Below are positions 52,770 through 64,000 of a stretch of DNA of 64,000 nt, piece by piece. The DNA comes from Bufo bufo (lineage: Eukaryota; Chordata; Amphibia; Anura; Bufonidae). The notes under the pieces were generated by a model. That model did not search any database. It had not been told where the DNA came from and worked only from the letters and a program-made list of their open reading frames with translations. Location of the stretch: the NCBI RefSeq assembly GCF_905171765.1, contig NC_053392.1:401499399-401563398 (forward strand), written 5' to 3'. Positions within the stretch are counted from its first letter, which is position 1. Each line of letters starts with the position of its first letter. The translations under genes were made by a program, and so were the position numbers.

Positions 52770-55412
52770 TTAACCACTTTACGACCTCCCATTGACTATA
52801 AACATCCTAGGCGGTCGGGTTTATCTCTGAATGGACGTTTCTGAACGTCCTTTCAGAGATGGCAGCTGCACGCTAATCGTGCAGCCGCCAAACGGGGGCC
52901 TGCTGTCAGTGACAGCAGGGCGCCCCAGTGAGAAGGCACGGACCATTCCTGGGTGTCACTGCCTTCTAGATAGCTGTATACACAGTGCTCAATGAGCGCT
53001 GTTTATACAGCTGAGGAAGCGATCTGCCACTTCCTGTCCCGGCCCAGTGATCGGGTGAGTGCAGTAGCTGTCGGGTCTTCCATAGACCACGATCAGCCCT
53101 GCACTAAGGCTGGGTGTGTATTTCCTCTGTAACTGGGGCTAATATGTCAGCCCCAGTTACAAGAGAAATCAATAGTAAATAAAAAATGAAGTTAAATGTC
53201 CCCCAGAGGTCACTTAGTGTGTTTTGAAAAAAAATCACATTTAAAAAATTCCCCCCAAATCTGTTATTTAAAAAATGCTACAAATAGAAGATAAAAAAAT
53301 AGACATATTTGGTGTCACCGCATCCGAAACGACCAGCTCTATAATAATATCATATGGGCTACCCTATCAGGTGAATGCCATAAAAAAATAAAAAATAAAT
53401 GAACATTGCGCCAAAACAGATTTTTTAGTTAGCTCACCTCCCAAAGAAAATAATGTTACGTAAAAAATTTGTATGTGCCCCAAAATGGTAGCAATAAAAA
53501 TGCCCCCACACAAGACCATAGTCATAAAAATAAAAATAAATATGGTTCTAATAAAATTGCAACACAAAAACATGATTTTTTTCTAAAAATGCTCTTATTG
53601 CATAAAACGTAAAAAAAAAAAAAAAACATATCTGGTGTTGCTGCGTCCGTAACAATTGGCTCTACAAAAATATCAAATTATCTACCCCATAAAGTTAAAG
53701 TAAACGGTGTAAAAAAATAATAATAATAATTATGCAAAAAAAGCTTTTTTTTAGTCACCTCACAAAAAACATAATATCAATCAAAAAGTCATAATGTACC
53801 CCAAAATGGAAGCAATAAAAATGTCACCTCGTCCCATAAAAAACAAGCCCTCACACAACACTATAGCCAGAAAAGTGAAAAAAATATGGCTCTAAGAAAA
53901 TGCCAACACGAAAACATCATTTTTTTTAAAAAAATGTTTTTATTGTGTAAAACGTAAAAATAAAAAAAAACTAGACATATTTGGTATTGTTGCATCCATA
54001 ATGACTGGATCTATAAAAATATCACATGATCTACCCCATAAAGTAAATGGTTTAAAAAAAAATTGAAAAATTATACCAAACAGCTTTTTTTGTGACGTCA
54101 CCTCCCAAAAAAATTGATAAAAAGCAATCAGAAAGCCAAATGTACCTTAAAATGGTGCCAATAAAAACTAAAGCTTGTCCCGCACAAAATAAGCCCTCAC
54201 GTAGCTCATTCAACAAAAAATAAAAAGTTATCGCTCTTAAAAACCATGACAGAAAATTCCTTGTTAGAAAATCAAGATGACGCTCCTTCCCTTCTGAGCC
54301 CTGGTGTATCCCCAAATAACAGTTTATGACCACAATTGGGATGTTACTGTATTCAGGAGAAAGTGAATAAAAAAATTGTGGGGGATATTCTCCTGTTATC
54401 TTTTGTGAAAAAGAAAGCCTGGGCCTAAAGCACCATTTTCTTTTCATTTTCACACCCAAGTATTAAAAATTCTATGAAACACCTGTTGAGTGAAGTGCTC
54501 GCTACACCCTTTAAAAATTCCTTGGGTGATGCAGTTTACAAAATGTGGTCACTTTTTGGGGGGTTTCACTGTGGGGATACCTCAGGGTCTCTTCAAATGC
54601 AACATGGTACCCAAAGACCATTCCAGCAAAATCTGCACTCCAAAACCATATGGCACTCCTTGCCTTCTGTGCCCTGCCGTTTGCCCATACAGCGGTATAC
54701 GACCACATATTGGGTGCAAACTGCAGAATCAAGATAATAAGTTTTGTGGTTTGCTTTGTTGTTAACACTTGATGTATTCCAGGGAAAAAAAATGATTAAA
54801 ATAGAAAATCTGCTAAAAAAAATTGTGAAATTTAGAAATTTCACCTCTATTTTGCTTTAATTCCTATGGAATACTTAAAGGGTTAACAACATTTCTAAAA
54901 CCAGTTTTGAATAGTTTGAGAGTGTCGTTTCTAAAATGGGTTCATTTATGGGTTCGTTCTAATATGTAAGCCCCACAAAGTGACTTCAGAACTGAACTGG
55001 TCCTTAAAAAAGTTGACTTTGGAAATTTTCTTAAAAATTTCAAAAATTGCTTCTAAAATTCTAAACCTAAAAAAATAAATTACATTACCAAAGTGATGCC
55101 AACATAAAGTAGACATATGGGGAATGTTAATTAATGAATATTTTATGAGGCATCACTATCTGTCTTAAATGCAGAGAGATTCAAATTTAGAAAACAGTGA
55201 TTTTTTTTCAAATTTTTATTAACGTTTGGATTCATTTTATAAATAAAGGTAATACATATTGACTCAAAATTACCATTAACATGAAGTACAATGTGTCACG
55301 AGAAAACAGTCTCTGAATGGCTTGGATAAGTAAAAGCATTACAAAGTTATTACCACATAAAGTGATATGTCAGATTTGCTAAATTAGGCCTGGTCAGGAA
55401 GGGGGTAAATGG
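52770..55412 (+). mobile_element. TTAA-type non-autonomous element with three internal ~340-bp units
   Basis: The left end is TTAACCACTTTACGACC at 52770. The right end, GGTCAGGAAGGGGGTAAA, would have been TTTACCCCCTTCCTGACC in inverse, with the TTAA decayed. Inside, blocks beginning AGACATATTTGGTGTCACC recur near 53300, 53625 and 53970. GC-rich hairpins lie near 52870-53060. No transposase is encoded. Confidence 0.65.
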
Positions 55413-55439
55413 CCCGTACCTTACCTACAGTCAGCCAGT

Positions 55440-55760
55440 AGTGTTGAGCGAGCACCAAAGTGCTCGGGTGCTCTGGCCGAACACATCGGTATGCTTGTGT
55501 GTTCTACCGAGCACCCGAGCACAATGGAAGTCAACGGGAGAACCCCAGGCACCCCCTGCTCGGAAGAGAAGAGGGTGTCTGGTTCATAAAAAAAGGTTAG
55601 AAATTGATGGAAACCTCCCTTTAAAATGGTTTGGAAACAGCATTAAGAGTATAGCTGGATGCGTCTTAGACCCCTATTATGTACAACATACAATAGACAA
55701 CCACACAAAGGCTATATGCAAAAAGGTATGTGCAAGCCATCAATCTATCCATGAGACAGA
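55440..55760. mobile_element. hAT terminal fragment
   Basis: GAGCGAGCACCAAAGTGCTCGGGTG and the sequence after it (ATTGATGGAAACCTCC, TGGATGCGTCTTAGACCCC) match 40985-41210, the 3' end of the larger hAT transposon. No coding sequence remains. Confidence 0.7.
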
Positions 55761-56639
55761 TAACAGCCAGCATACCTTATAACGGCAGCCTTGTGCACTA
55801 TGAGATATTCTAAACCAGCTCTCATCTGACTGAGAACCAGTAAACCTCAAAGTTATTTTGCATCTGTTGGATGGCTTGGGTGGACCTGCACACCTTGGGA
55901 TCAATATCATTAGGGTGACAAAAAGTTTTCTGATTGTCCTAACATAATATTCAATAACCTTTCTATACAGTTTTGTCATGTAAAAACTCATTTGCATAAA
56001 CATGGGCCTATGGGAACGACATGCAAATGAGCAGAATCTGCCTTGTTTTTCAGCTGTCATAAGACTATGAAAACCAATAGATGGAGCTATTGAGTTATGA
56101 ACAGCACCATCTATTGGTTTCACAGTCTTATGACAAAAGTAGACTAATAGTTTTGTCAGAAGACTATGAAACCAATAGATGGCGCTGTTCATAACGCAAT
56201 AGCGTCCTCTATTGGTTTCATGGTCTTCTGACAAGTTTTATTAGTGTAGACTTTTGCACGGAAAATTTGCAATAAAAATTTGCAATTAGAATATTCGCGA
56301 TCTACACTAGGATAATATCTGATACTGGGAAGGCTTTGCTTTCTCTTGATCACCAGTGACCAACAAACCATTATTTAGTGGCCCTACATGTTCTGACCTT
56401 GGTCTTTGGCCGCTTTATTTCATTGTGTATATCAGCTGATTTTATTACCCCTTACATAATTTATTTAATTTTTTATACTTTTTAAAGGCCACAGCTAAAC
56501 CATTAGATTGGTATTTCTTAAAGGTTCTCCTTTTGTCATGTATTGCCCTTTTTTACACTATTTGTAGGGGTTTAATTTTATTCGCTTGTACTTATTATCT
56601 CTACGAATGTATACAATAATATACTTATCCAAAGTAGAT
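55761..56639. other. Unassigned sequence with short inverted repeats
   Basis: 56030-56240 holds several facing copies of AGACTATGAAACCAATAGATG and CTATTGGTTTCATGGTCTTC around CTGTTCATAA-like centres. The remainder has no recognised content. Confidence 0.5.
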
Positions 56640-58277
56640 TTAACCCCTTCAGGACCCTGCCATTTTTCACCTTAAGGACCAGGCCATTTTTTGCAAATCT
56701 GACATGTCACTTTATGTGGTGATAACTTTAAAACACTTTTACTTATCCAAGCCATTCAGACATTGTTTTCTTGTCACATATTGTACTTCATGACTGTGTT
56801 AAATTTGAGTCAAAATATTAAATTTTCATATATTAAAAAATACCAAATTTACAAAAAATTTGGAAACATTCGCAACTTTCAAAATGTAGAATTTCTCTGC
56901 TTTTAACATGTTTCTGACCTAGGATGAGAATGTTCGCCCTAACTGGCCATCCTAACTGAGCATTCTCATCCTAGGGTAACCGGTTGCCCAACACGCGCTG
57001 CCGTGATCAGCAGCAGGGGACCGGCTGATACTGACATCCGGGCCCCTGCTGTATCTGTTTCTGCGGCATACAGGGGGTTTGCGGCAGCTTGTACATCCCC
57101 ATCAAATCCCTGTACCGCGGTGACGGGGACCCGATGGCTGCTATGGCAGCCGCAATGCCTTGCACAGGCATCTGGACTGCCAGCAACGGAAGCCCAAGAG
57201 ATCCAGCCCCAGGGCTGGGTCTCCCAGGCAACTGTCAGCGTCTTATAGTGTAAGGCACTGACAGTTCAATACAGCACAATACAGATGTATTGTGCTATAT
57301 TGAAACAGGGATCAGACCCTGAAATGTTGAAGTCCCATAGTGGGATAAAAAAAATAATAATAAAAGTGAAATAAAAGTGTTTTAACAATCAAAAAATTAA
57401 AGTTTCAATAAAAAAAGTCCTTTCCCCATAAAAAGAGACATATAAAATTGTAAAAAATAGAAAAAATAAATAAAAAACACATATTAGGTATTGCCGCGCC
57501 CGTAACAACCTGCTCTATAAAAATATCCCATGATCCACCCCGTCTGATCAACACTGTAAAAACAAATAAATAAAAACTGTGCTAAAGAAAGCGCCATCTC
57601 ATGCCGCAAAAAATGACAAGACAATCGGCCAAAAAATAAAAAAGATATGACTTTCAGAAAATGGAGACATAAAAACATCATTTTTTTGTTTCAAAAATTC
57701 TTTTATTGTTTAAAAGCAAAATATATTGAAAAAAACAATTATATTAGGTATCTCCACATCCGTAACAACCTGCTCTATAAAAATATTACATGAGCTAACC
57801 CGTCTGGTGAACACCGTAAAAAAAAATATATAAAAGCCGTGCCAAAAAATAATTTTTGTCACCATAGATCACAAAAAGTGTAATACCAAACGATCAAAAA
57901 GTAGTATGTACCCCAAAATAGTACCAATCAAGCCATCATCTCATCCCGCAAAAAATGAGACCCTAACTAAGACAATTTCCCAAAAAATAAAAAAGATTTG
58001 GCTGCACAGACTATCCAATTGGGTCGATCTCCAGCAAGGGACAACTCTGATTGGCCCTTGCCGGCATTACTGCACTGTATACTGTCCCTGACCCCAGCAG
58101 TGCAGGGACAGAAGTTTTAATCCAAGCATTTTGCAGAGCTTGTATTAAAGAGCTGCTATGACGTCTATACACATGCTAGCTGCATGGGGTATGTGCAGCT
58201 AGCACGTATATAGCCGTATGGCAGTGGCAGTGGCAAAGGGGTTAAGGTGAAAAATGGCAAGGTCCTTAAGGTGTTAA
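56640..58277. mobile_element. Complete TTAA-flanked non-autonomous element
   Basis: TTAA at 56640-56643 and 58274-58277. The termini are CCCCTTCAGGACCCTGCCAT…TTTTTCACCTTAAGG and its complement with few changes, about 36 bp. Two internal ~265-bp related units begin near 57478 and 57745 (ATTAGGTATTGCCGC / ATTAGGTATCTCCAC). No transposase is encoded. Confidence 0.8.
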
Positions 58278-58455
58278 AACAGATAGTGATACCTCCTAAA
58301 ATAATTATTACTTTACATTCCCCATATGGCTACTTCATGTTTGGATCATTTTGTAAATTACATTTTCTTTTTTGGGACCTTATGCAATTTGCAAAACAGA
58401 TGTGGACCCATTCTACGGACGTGTGAATGGACCCTTAGAAGTTTAAAAGCAAATC

Positions 58456-59262
58456 TTAACTCCTTAAGGACACAGCCTTATTTCACCTTAAGGACCAGGC
58501 CATTTTTTGCAAATCTGACCAGTGTCAATTTAAGTGGTGATAAATTTAAAACACTTTGACTTAACCAGGCCATTCTGAGATAGTTTTCTCGTCACATATT
58601 GTACTTCATGACACTGGTAAAATGGAGTAAAAATAAATCATTTTTATTTATAAAAAAATACCAAATTTGCCCAAAATTTGGAAAAATTTGCAAATTTCCA
58701 AGTTTCAATTTCTCTACTTCTATAATACATCGTAATACCTACAAAAATAGTTATTACTTTACATTACCCATATGTCTACTTCATGTTAGGATCATTTTAG
58801 GAATGAGATTTTATTTTTGGGGGGACGTTACAAGGCTTAGAAGTAAATCTTGAAATTTCTCAGAAATTTTCAAAAACCAACTTTTTAAGGACCAGTTCAG
58901 GTCTGAAGTCACTTTGTTAGGCTTACATAATAGAAACCACCCAAAAAAGACCCCATTCTAGAAACTACACCCCTCAAGGTATTCAAAACAGATTTTTACA
59001 AACGTTGTTAACCCTTTAGGCGTTCCACAAGAATTAATGGAAAATAGAGATACAATTTCAAAATTTCACTTTTTTGGCAGATTTTCCATTTTAATATTTT
59101 TTTCCAGTTACAAAGCAAGGGTTAACAGCCAAACAAAACTCAATATTTATGGCCCTGATTCTGTAGTTTACAGAAACACCCAATATGTGGTCGTAAACCA
59201 CTGTACGGGCACACGGCAGGGCGCAGAAGGAAAGGAATGCCATACGGTTTTTGGAAGGCAGA
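58456..59262 (+). mobile_element. Left part of another TTAA-type element, cut by the chromodomain element
   Basis: Starts TTAACTCCTTAAGGACACAGC and carries the same block order as the element before it. It ends at GGAAGGCAGA where the LTR begins. Confidence 0.7.
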
Positions 59263-59789
59263 TGTCACCGCCAGCTCTCCTAGAAGCTCTGGCAGACATT
59301 CTTCTGTACCTCTTGCATGATGTTCTTTGTTTTGGTTTCACTTTGTCATCTCTTTTCCTTCTCCCAGCTGTCATCTATTTACACTGATTGCCTCCCTTTA
59401 TATTCCCTCCCATACTGCCTCACTTTGCGGTTTATACTACTTCCTGGATTGTGTTTACTGCTAGATGCTGCAACTGCTGGTTCCTCAGATAAGTCTTTTC
59501 CTTTATTTGTGTTTCTATGATGGCTTGATTCTAGGTGACCCTGTCTCCCTCCGTATTAAGTGCAGGGAGCCGGTGGTCGTGTCCCCTCACTATTATAGGG
59601 TTTTCAGGTGTCACACAGTCTAGGTACGAGGGCATGCAATTATCTATCATAAAGATCTTTGCATGGGCAGAGTAGTCAGGGAGAGCTCTAGGGGTTTTAT
59701 AGGGCTCACCTATATGTTCCTTAGTTTGGGATCAAGTCAGTCGGATGTTTATTTATAACTTCCAGTTTTCTGCAACACCATCCGTGACA
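59263..59789 (+). repeat. 5' LTR
   Basis: Starts TGTCACCGCC and ends CCGTGACA, so TGTCAC and GTGACA form short inverted ends. The solo copy at 51.5 kb supports the extent beyond the truncated 3' LTR. Confidence 0.8.
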
Positions 59790-59816
59790 TTCTTAACCGC
59801 CAAAACCGCCTTAAGC

Positions 59817-60533
59817 ATGGATCCGGTTTCAGCCTTGATTAACCGCATGCAGGGTCTTTCACTGGAGATAGCAGATCTCCGTAAAACTGTGTCTCAGTTT
59901 CAGGTGACTGGTTCTGCTTGCGTTCATCGAGTTTGTTCCGAGCCTAAGATCTCGCTTCCGGATACGTTCTCCGGGGGTAGTGAGAATTTTGTTCGTTTTA
60001 GAGAGGCTTGCAAACTCCATTTTCACCTACTTCCCCATTTCTCTGGTGATGAGGAGCAGAGGGTGGGGATCATCATCTCGCTGCTCAGGGATAACGCTCA
60101 GTCTTGGGCCTTTTCGCTGCCGGTGGGGACACGGCCCCTCCGATCGGTGGATGAATTTTTTGTAGCCCTTGGGCAGATATATGATGACCCGGATCGCATT
60201 GCTCTGGCTGAATCTAAACTGCGTCTTTTATGCCAGGGTAAACAGTCCACAGAGATATATTGTTCAGAATTTCGGAGATGGGCAGCTGATACTGGTTGGA
60301 ATGATGCTGCACTCCGAAGTCAATTTTGCCATGGTCTTTCGGAGGGATTGAAAGATGCATTTGCCTTTCATGAGAGACCTGCCTCGTTGGAGTCTGCCAT
60401 GTCTCGAGCTGTTCGTATTGACAGGCGTCAGAGAGAGAGGAGAGATCACTCCTTTCTGTCATATTCAGTACAAGGACAGGGGGGCGGTCTCATTCTGTGC
60501 GCAGGGGCCTCAGTCTCTCTGAATCCCCTCTGA
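59817..60533 (+). CDS. Chromodomain-element gag (C-terminally cut)
   Basis: ATG follows the LTR by 27 bp and gives 238 residues. It starts MDPVSALINRMQGLSLEIAD, a coiled helix, then has the capsid-type region KISLPDTFSGGSENFVRFRE… ALGQIYDDPDRIALAESKL… STEIYCSEFRRWAADTGW… FCHGLSEGLKDAFA. Gag assembles the particle that carries element RNA. The frame ends at TGA soon after a G run (GGACAGGGGGGCGG), and the knuckle CFCCGGINHLANVCP lies downstream in another frame. One frameshift at the G run therefore probably shortened it. Confidence 0.85.
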   Translation: MDPVSALINRMQGLSLEIADLRKTVSQFQVTGSACVHRVCSEPKISLPDTFSGGSENFVRFREACKLHFHLLPHFSGDEEQRVGIIISLLRDNAQSWAFSLPVGTRPLRSVDEFFVALGQIYDDPDRIALAESKLRLLCQGKQSTEIYCSEFRRWAADTGWNDAALRSQFCHGLSEGLKDAFAFHERPASLESAMSRAVRIDRRQRERRDHSFLSYSVQGQGGGLILCAGASVSLNPL

Positions 60534-60589
60534 GCAGGAGGCCATGCAGCTCGGTTTGCTTGCCTCTGATAGTAGAGGATTCATCTCTC

Positions 60590-62030
60590 AGAGGATTGTT
60601 TGTTTCTGTTGTGGAGGTATAAATCATTTGGCAAATGTTTGCCCCTCTAGGAGATAAAGGGAGTTTTCTGAGGGTAATAAAGAAACAAAAAGAAAAAAAC
60701 CCTCTAAAAACTTTCCATCTGTTACTATTGGCAAGGTTGATGCGGAAATTGAAGGTTTGCAGTTTGCTTGTAGTTCCTGTTTTGTCCTACCTGCCAGGGT
60801 GGCGCTAGATAGCAAGAACATTGTTTGTGAGATTTTTGTAGATAGTGCAGCAGCTGTCAATCTCATTGATAATCAATTTGCTATAACACATGGTTTCCAG
60901 GTATGCCCGTTGGGAAAGGATATACCTGTTTTTGCTATCGATTCCGCTTCACTTTCTCAAAAATCGTTAAAGGGCATAGTTCACAATATCCGTTTGACTG
61001 TGGGTGATGCTCATGTTGAGGATATGTCATGTTTCGTCCTAAGCGGATTACCTACTCCTCTAGTGTTGGGGCTACCCTGGCTCAATAAACATAACCCCAC
61101 CATTGATTGGCAAGCAAGGCAGATAAATGGTTGGAGTGACTTTTGCAGAGAGAATTGCCTCACGGCGTCTCTTTCAGAGTTTTCTACCAAGACTGTACCA
61201 TCTTTTCTCTCTGAATTTTCGGATGTGTTTTCAGAGAGTGGTGTCCAGGAGCTGCCCCCTCATCGGGAGTACGATTGCCTTATTAATCTCATCCCAGGCG
61301 CCAAGCTGCCAAAATCACGTTTATACAATCTCTCCCAATCTGAAAGAATCGCTATGCGTACTTATATCTCTGAGAGCCTGAGAAAGGGACACATCTGACC
61401 CTCGAAGTCACCTGTTGCCGCTGTTTTTTTTTTTGTTAAGAAAAAAGAAGGTTCTTTAAGACCATGTCTGGATTTCAGGGAGCTGAACTGTATCACAATC
61501 CGTGACCCTTATCCGCTTCCTCTGATCCCGGACCTGTTTAACCAGATTGTTGGGGCTAAAGTTTTTTCTAAGTTGGATTTAAGAGGGGCATACAACCTAG
61601 TCAGGGTCAGGGAAGGGGACGAATGGAAGACGGCCTTCAATACCCCTGAGGGCCATTTCGAGAATTTGGTTATGCCCTTTGGTTTGATGAATGCTCCAGC
61701 CGTCTTCCAACTTTTTGTGAACAGCATTTTTTATCATTTAATGGGGAAATTTGTACTGGTGTATCTAGATGACATTTTGATTTTTTCTCCTGATTTCAAA
61801 ACTCATAGGGACTACCTACGTTAGGTCTTGCTCATTCTGCGGGAGAATAAATTGTACGCTAAACTGGAAAAATGTGTGTTTGCGGTTACAGAAATTCAAT
61901 TTCTGGGTTTTCTTCTCTCCGCTTCTGGTTTTCGCATGGACCCTGAGAAGGTCCGCGCTGTGTTTGATTGGGAGCTTCCTGAGAATCAGAAGGCGCTGAT
62001 GCGGTTTTTGGGTTTTTGCCAATTATTACA
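60590..62030 (+). pseudogene. Chromodomain-element knuckle, protease and RT
   Basis: The CCHC-type knuckle CFCCGGINHLANVCP is followed by a TAA. The protease frame then reads EIFVDSAAAVNLID, where DSG is usual, and LVLGLPWLNKHNP. RT starts with KSRLYNLSQSERIAM, has TGA at 61396-61398, and continues with [28 protein letters not shown] and [15 protein letters not shown]. The catalytic YLDDILIFS is intact. A TAG follows at 61822-61824. It runs to MRFLGF and NYYRKF, where related elements enter the connection and RNase H. Here it breaks off. Confidence 0.85.
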
Positions 62031-63000
62031 GAAAGTTCATTCATTCAAGAATTTGTTGATCACATTGTCAAATTGCATGGCATTCCTTCCGACATAGTAT
62101 CTGATAGGGGCACGCAGTTTGTTTCCAGATTCTGGAAGGCTTTCTGTTCTCGCTTGGGGGTTCGGTTGTCGTTCTCTTCTGCTTTTCACCCGCAGTCGAA
62201 TGGCCAGACCGAACACGTCAATAAGAATCTGGAGACATATTTGCGCTGTTTTGTGGCAGAGAATCAGGAGGATTGATGTTCTTTTTTGTCCCTTGCTGAG
62301 TTTGCTTTAAATAACCGTCGCCAGGAGTCCTCGGATAAGTCACCATTTTTTAGTGCATATGGGTTTCATCCGCAGTTTGGGACATTCTCTGGAGAGGGGT
62401 CTTCTGGTTTACCTGATGAGGAGAGATTTTCCTCATCTTTGTCATTTATTTGGCAAAAGATTCAGGGTAATCTGAAGAGGATGAGTGAGAGATATAAGCG
62501 TGTGGCGGATAAGAGACGTGTGCCTGGTCCGGACCTGAATGTGGGTGATCTGGTGTGGTTGTCTACAAAGAATATCAAACTGAAGGTTCCCTCCTGGAAG
62601 TTGGGTCCTAAGTTTATTGGGCCTTATAAGATCTTGTCCGTCATCAATCCCGTTGCCTTCCGTCTTGATCTTCCTCAGACTTGGAAGATCCATAATGTTT
62701 TTCACAGGTCCCTATTAAAACCGTATGTCCAACCCACTGTACCCTCATCTTTGCCTCCTCCCCCGATTGTTGTTGATGGTAATCTTGAATTTCAGGTCTC
62801 TAGGATTGTGGATTCTCGCATTATCCGCGGTTCTCTCCAGTACCTCGTTTATTGGGAGGGTTATGGTCTTGAGGAGAGGATGTGGGTCCCAGTGGCGGAC
62901 ATTAAAGCCACTCGTCTTATCAGGGCTTTCCATAGGTCCCATCCTGAGAAGGTGGGCTCTGAGTGTCCGGAGTCCACTCGTAGAGGGAGGGGTACTGTCA
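62030..63000 (+). pseudogene. Chromodomain-element integrase end and chromodomain
   Basis: Starts inside the integrase core ([14 protein letters not shown]), with the second Asp in [14 protein letters not shown] and the Glu in [16 protein letters not shown]. The first Asp and the zinc finger are deleted. A TGA at 62275-62277 and a shift lead to LAEFALNNRRQESS, DLNVGDLVWLSTKNI and the chromodomain FQVSRIVDSRIIRGSLQYLV with YWEGYGLEERMWVP. Compared with the copy at 46.6 kb, about 1.07 kb covering RNase H and the front of integrase is missing. Confidence 0.85.
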
Positions 63001-63374
63001 CCGCCAGCTCTCTGAGAAGCTCTGGCAGACGTTCTTCTGTACCTCTTGCATGATGTTCTTTGTTTTGGTTTCACTTTGTCATCTCTTTTCCTTCTCCCAG
63101 CTGTCATCTATTTACACTGATTGCCTCCCTTTATATTCCCTCCCATACTGCCTCACTTTGCGGTTTATACTACTTCCTGGATTGTGTTCACTGCTAGATG
63201 CTGCAACTGCTGGTTCCTCAGATAAGTCTTTTCCTTTATTTGTGTTTCCATGATGGCTTGATTCTAGGTGACCCTGTCTCCCTCCGTATTAAGTGCAGGG
63301 AGCCGGTGGTCGTGTCCCCTCACCATTATAGGGTTTTCAGGTGTCTAGTTACGAGGGCATGCAATTATCTATCA
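62996..63374 (+). repeat. 3' LTR, truncated
   Basis: Begins TGTCACCGCCAGCTCTCTGAG and parallels the 5' LTR up to TTATCTATCATA, then changes abruptly to Tc1-like sequence. Confidence 0.85.
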
Positions 63375-63805
63375 TAAATTGTAAATCTCACATTTGATGA
63401 TGGACCACAGGTTCTCAATGGGGTTCAGATCAGGTGAACAAGGAGGCCATGTCATTAGATTTTCTTCTTTTATACCCTTTCTTGCCAGCCACGCTGTGGA
63501 GTACTTGGACGCGTGTGATAGAGCATTGTCCTGCATGAAAATCATGTTTTTCTTGAAGGATGCAGACTTCTTCCTGTACCACTGCTTGAAGAAGGTGTCT
63601 TCCAGAAACTGGCAGTAGGACTGGGAGTTGAGCTTGATTCCATCCTCAACCCGAAAAGGCCCCACAAGCTCATCTTTGATGATACCAGCCCAAACCAGTA
63701 CTCCACCTCCACCTTGCTGGCGTCTGAGTCGGACTGGAGCTCTCTGCCCATTACCAATCCAGCCACGGGCCCATCCATCTGGCCCATCAAGACTCACTCT
63801 CATTT
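63375..63805 (-). pseudogene. Tc1-like transposase fragment, third family
   Basis: The minus strand is open for about 140 codons: GGGGVLVWAGIIKDELVG, MQDNALSHASKYSTAWL with the second catalytic Asp, and [15 protein letters not shown] with the Glu (D34E). The N-terminal DNA-binding region, first Asp and both transposon ends are missing. Both edges are abrupt. Confidence 0.85.
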
Positions 63806-64000
63806 CGCGGCAATATCTAATATGTATACAATTTTTTTATTTACACAATGATTTCATTTTTAAAACAAAAAAAATCATGTTTTAGTGTCTCCATAGTCTG
63901 AGAGCCATAGTTTTTTCAGTTTTTAGGCAATTATCTTAGGTAGGGTCTCATTTTTTGCGGGATGAGATGACTGTTTGATTGGCACTATTTTGGGTTGCAT
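63806..64000 (-). mobile_element. TTAA-type element segment running off the window
   Basis: The reverse complement of CCCAAAATAGTGCCAATCAA, ATCTCATCCCGCAAAAAATG and ATTAGATATTGCCGC matches the interior of the element at 57.7-58.0 kb. It may be the continuation of the element cut at 59262. Confidence 0.65.

Larger units (their letters stand above)
59263..63374 (+). mobile_element. Chromodomain Ty3 retrotransposon with both LTRs and an internal deletion
   Basis: Order: 527-bp 5' LTR, gag, knuckle, protease, RT, then a jump into integrase, chromodomain, polypurine tract (AGAGGGAGGGGTAC) and a 3' LTR lacking its last ~150 bp. LTR sequences are very similar over the shared part apart from an 8-bp gap, which suggests recent insertion into a TTAA-type element. 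Deletion and stops make it non-autonomous. Confidence 0.9.

Noticed and set aside
57003..57248. An 81-codon frame in the GC-rich centre of the TTAA element
   Set aside because: No domain, and it lies in hairpin-rich sequence of a non-autonomous element with an equally long frame on the other strand.

Overview
The window looks like repeat-dense nuclear DNA from a vertebrate, most likely a frog or toad. That is my inference from the mixture of element families: Penelope-like, Ngaro-type tyrosine-recombinase, Gmr1-like and chromodomain Ty3 retrotransposons, Tx1/L1-like and CR1-like LINEs, Tc1-like, hAT and TTAA-target DNA transposons, and many foldback MITEs. I saw no host gene with intact exons, no tRNA or rRNA gene, no CRISPR array and no bacterial-style operon. 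Almost every protein-like stretch belongs to a transposable element, and most are broken by stops and frameshifts.

Layout, 1-12 kb: an L1/Tx1-type LINE runs from the left edge to its A-rich tail near 9.73 kb. It is split by a 4.9-kb TTAA-flanked DNA element, which holds foldback arrays and an 18-bp minisatellite, and by a 1.5-kb unclassified insert with a 15-bp target duplication. Removing both restores the LINE reading frame. A hAT fragment with a BED finger and a piece of a TTAA-type element follow.

12-30 kb: a Penelope-like element has a 752-codon open RT/GIY-YIG frame inside two 1,080-bp inverted arms that look identical by eye. Next is a Ngaro-type element with split direct repeats, gag, RT-RNase H and a tyrosine recombinase, itself interrupted by a Tc1-like transposon. 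Then comes a minus-strand LTR element with 512-bp LTRs. Its interior mixes Ty3 remnants with a sense-oriented fragment of a cellular non-muscle myosin II heavy-chain tail. These three elements sit one after another in what looks like a single (AT)n tract.

30-46 kb: a Gmr1-like Ty3 element has a SCAN-like gag and integrase upstream of RT, and its RT holds a hAT MITE with an 8-bp target duplication. It is followed by a nearly intact Tc1-like transposon, a Helitron-like region with a minisatellite split by a 1-kb foldback, and a minus-strand hAT transposon carrying a 41-bp minisatellite and an LTR-like insert.

46-64 kb: a 5'-truncated chromodomain Ty3 element, a CR1-like LINE split by a composite insert, three TTAA-type elements, and a second chromodomain element with both LTRs but an internal deletion that removes RNase H and the front of integrase. 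Part of a Tc1-like gene and another TTAA-type segment close the window. The genes do not form a shared pathway. They record successive insertions, and nesting gives their relative order.
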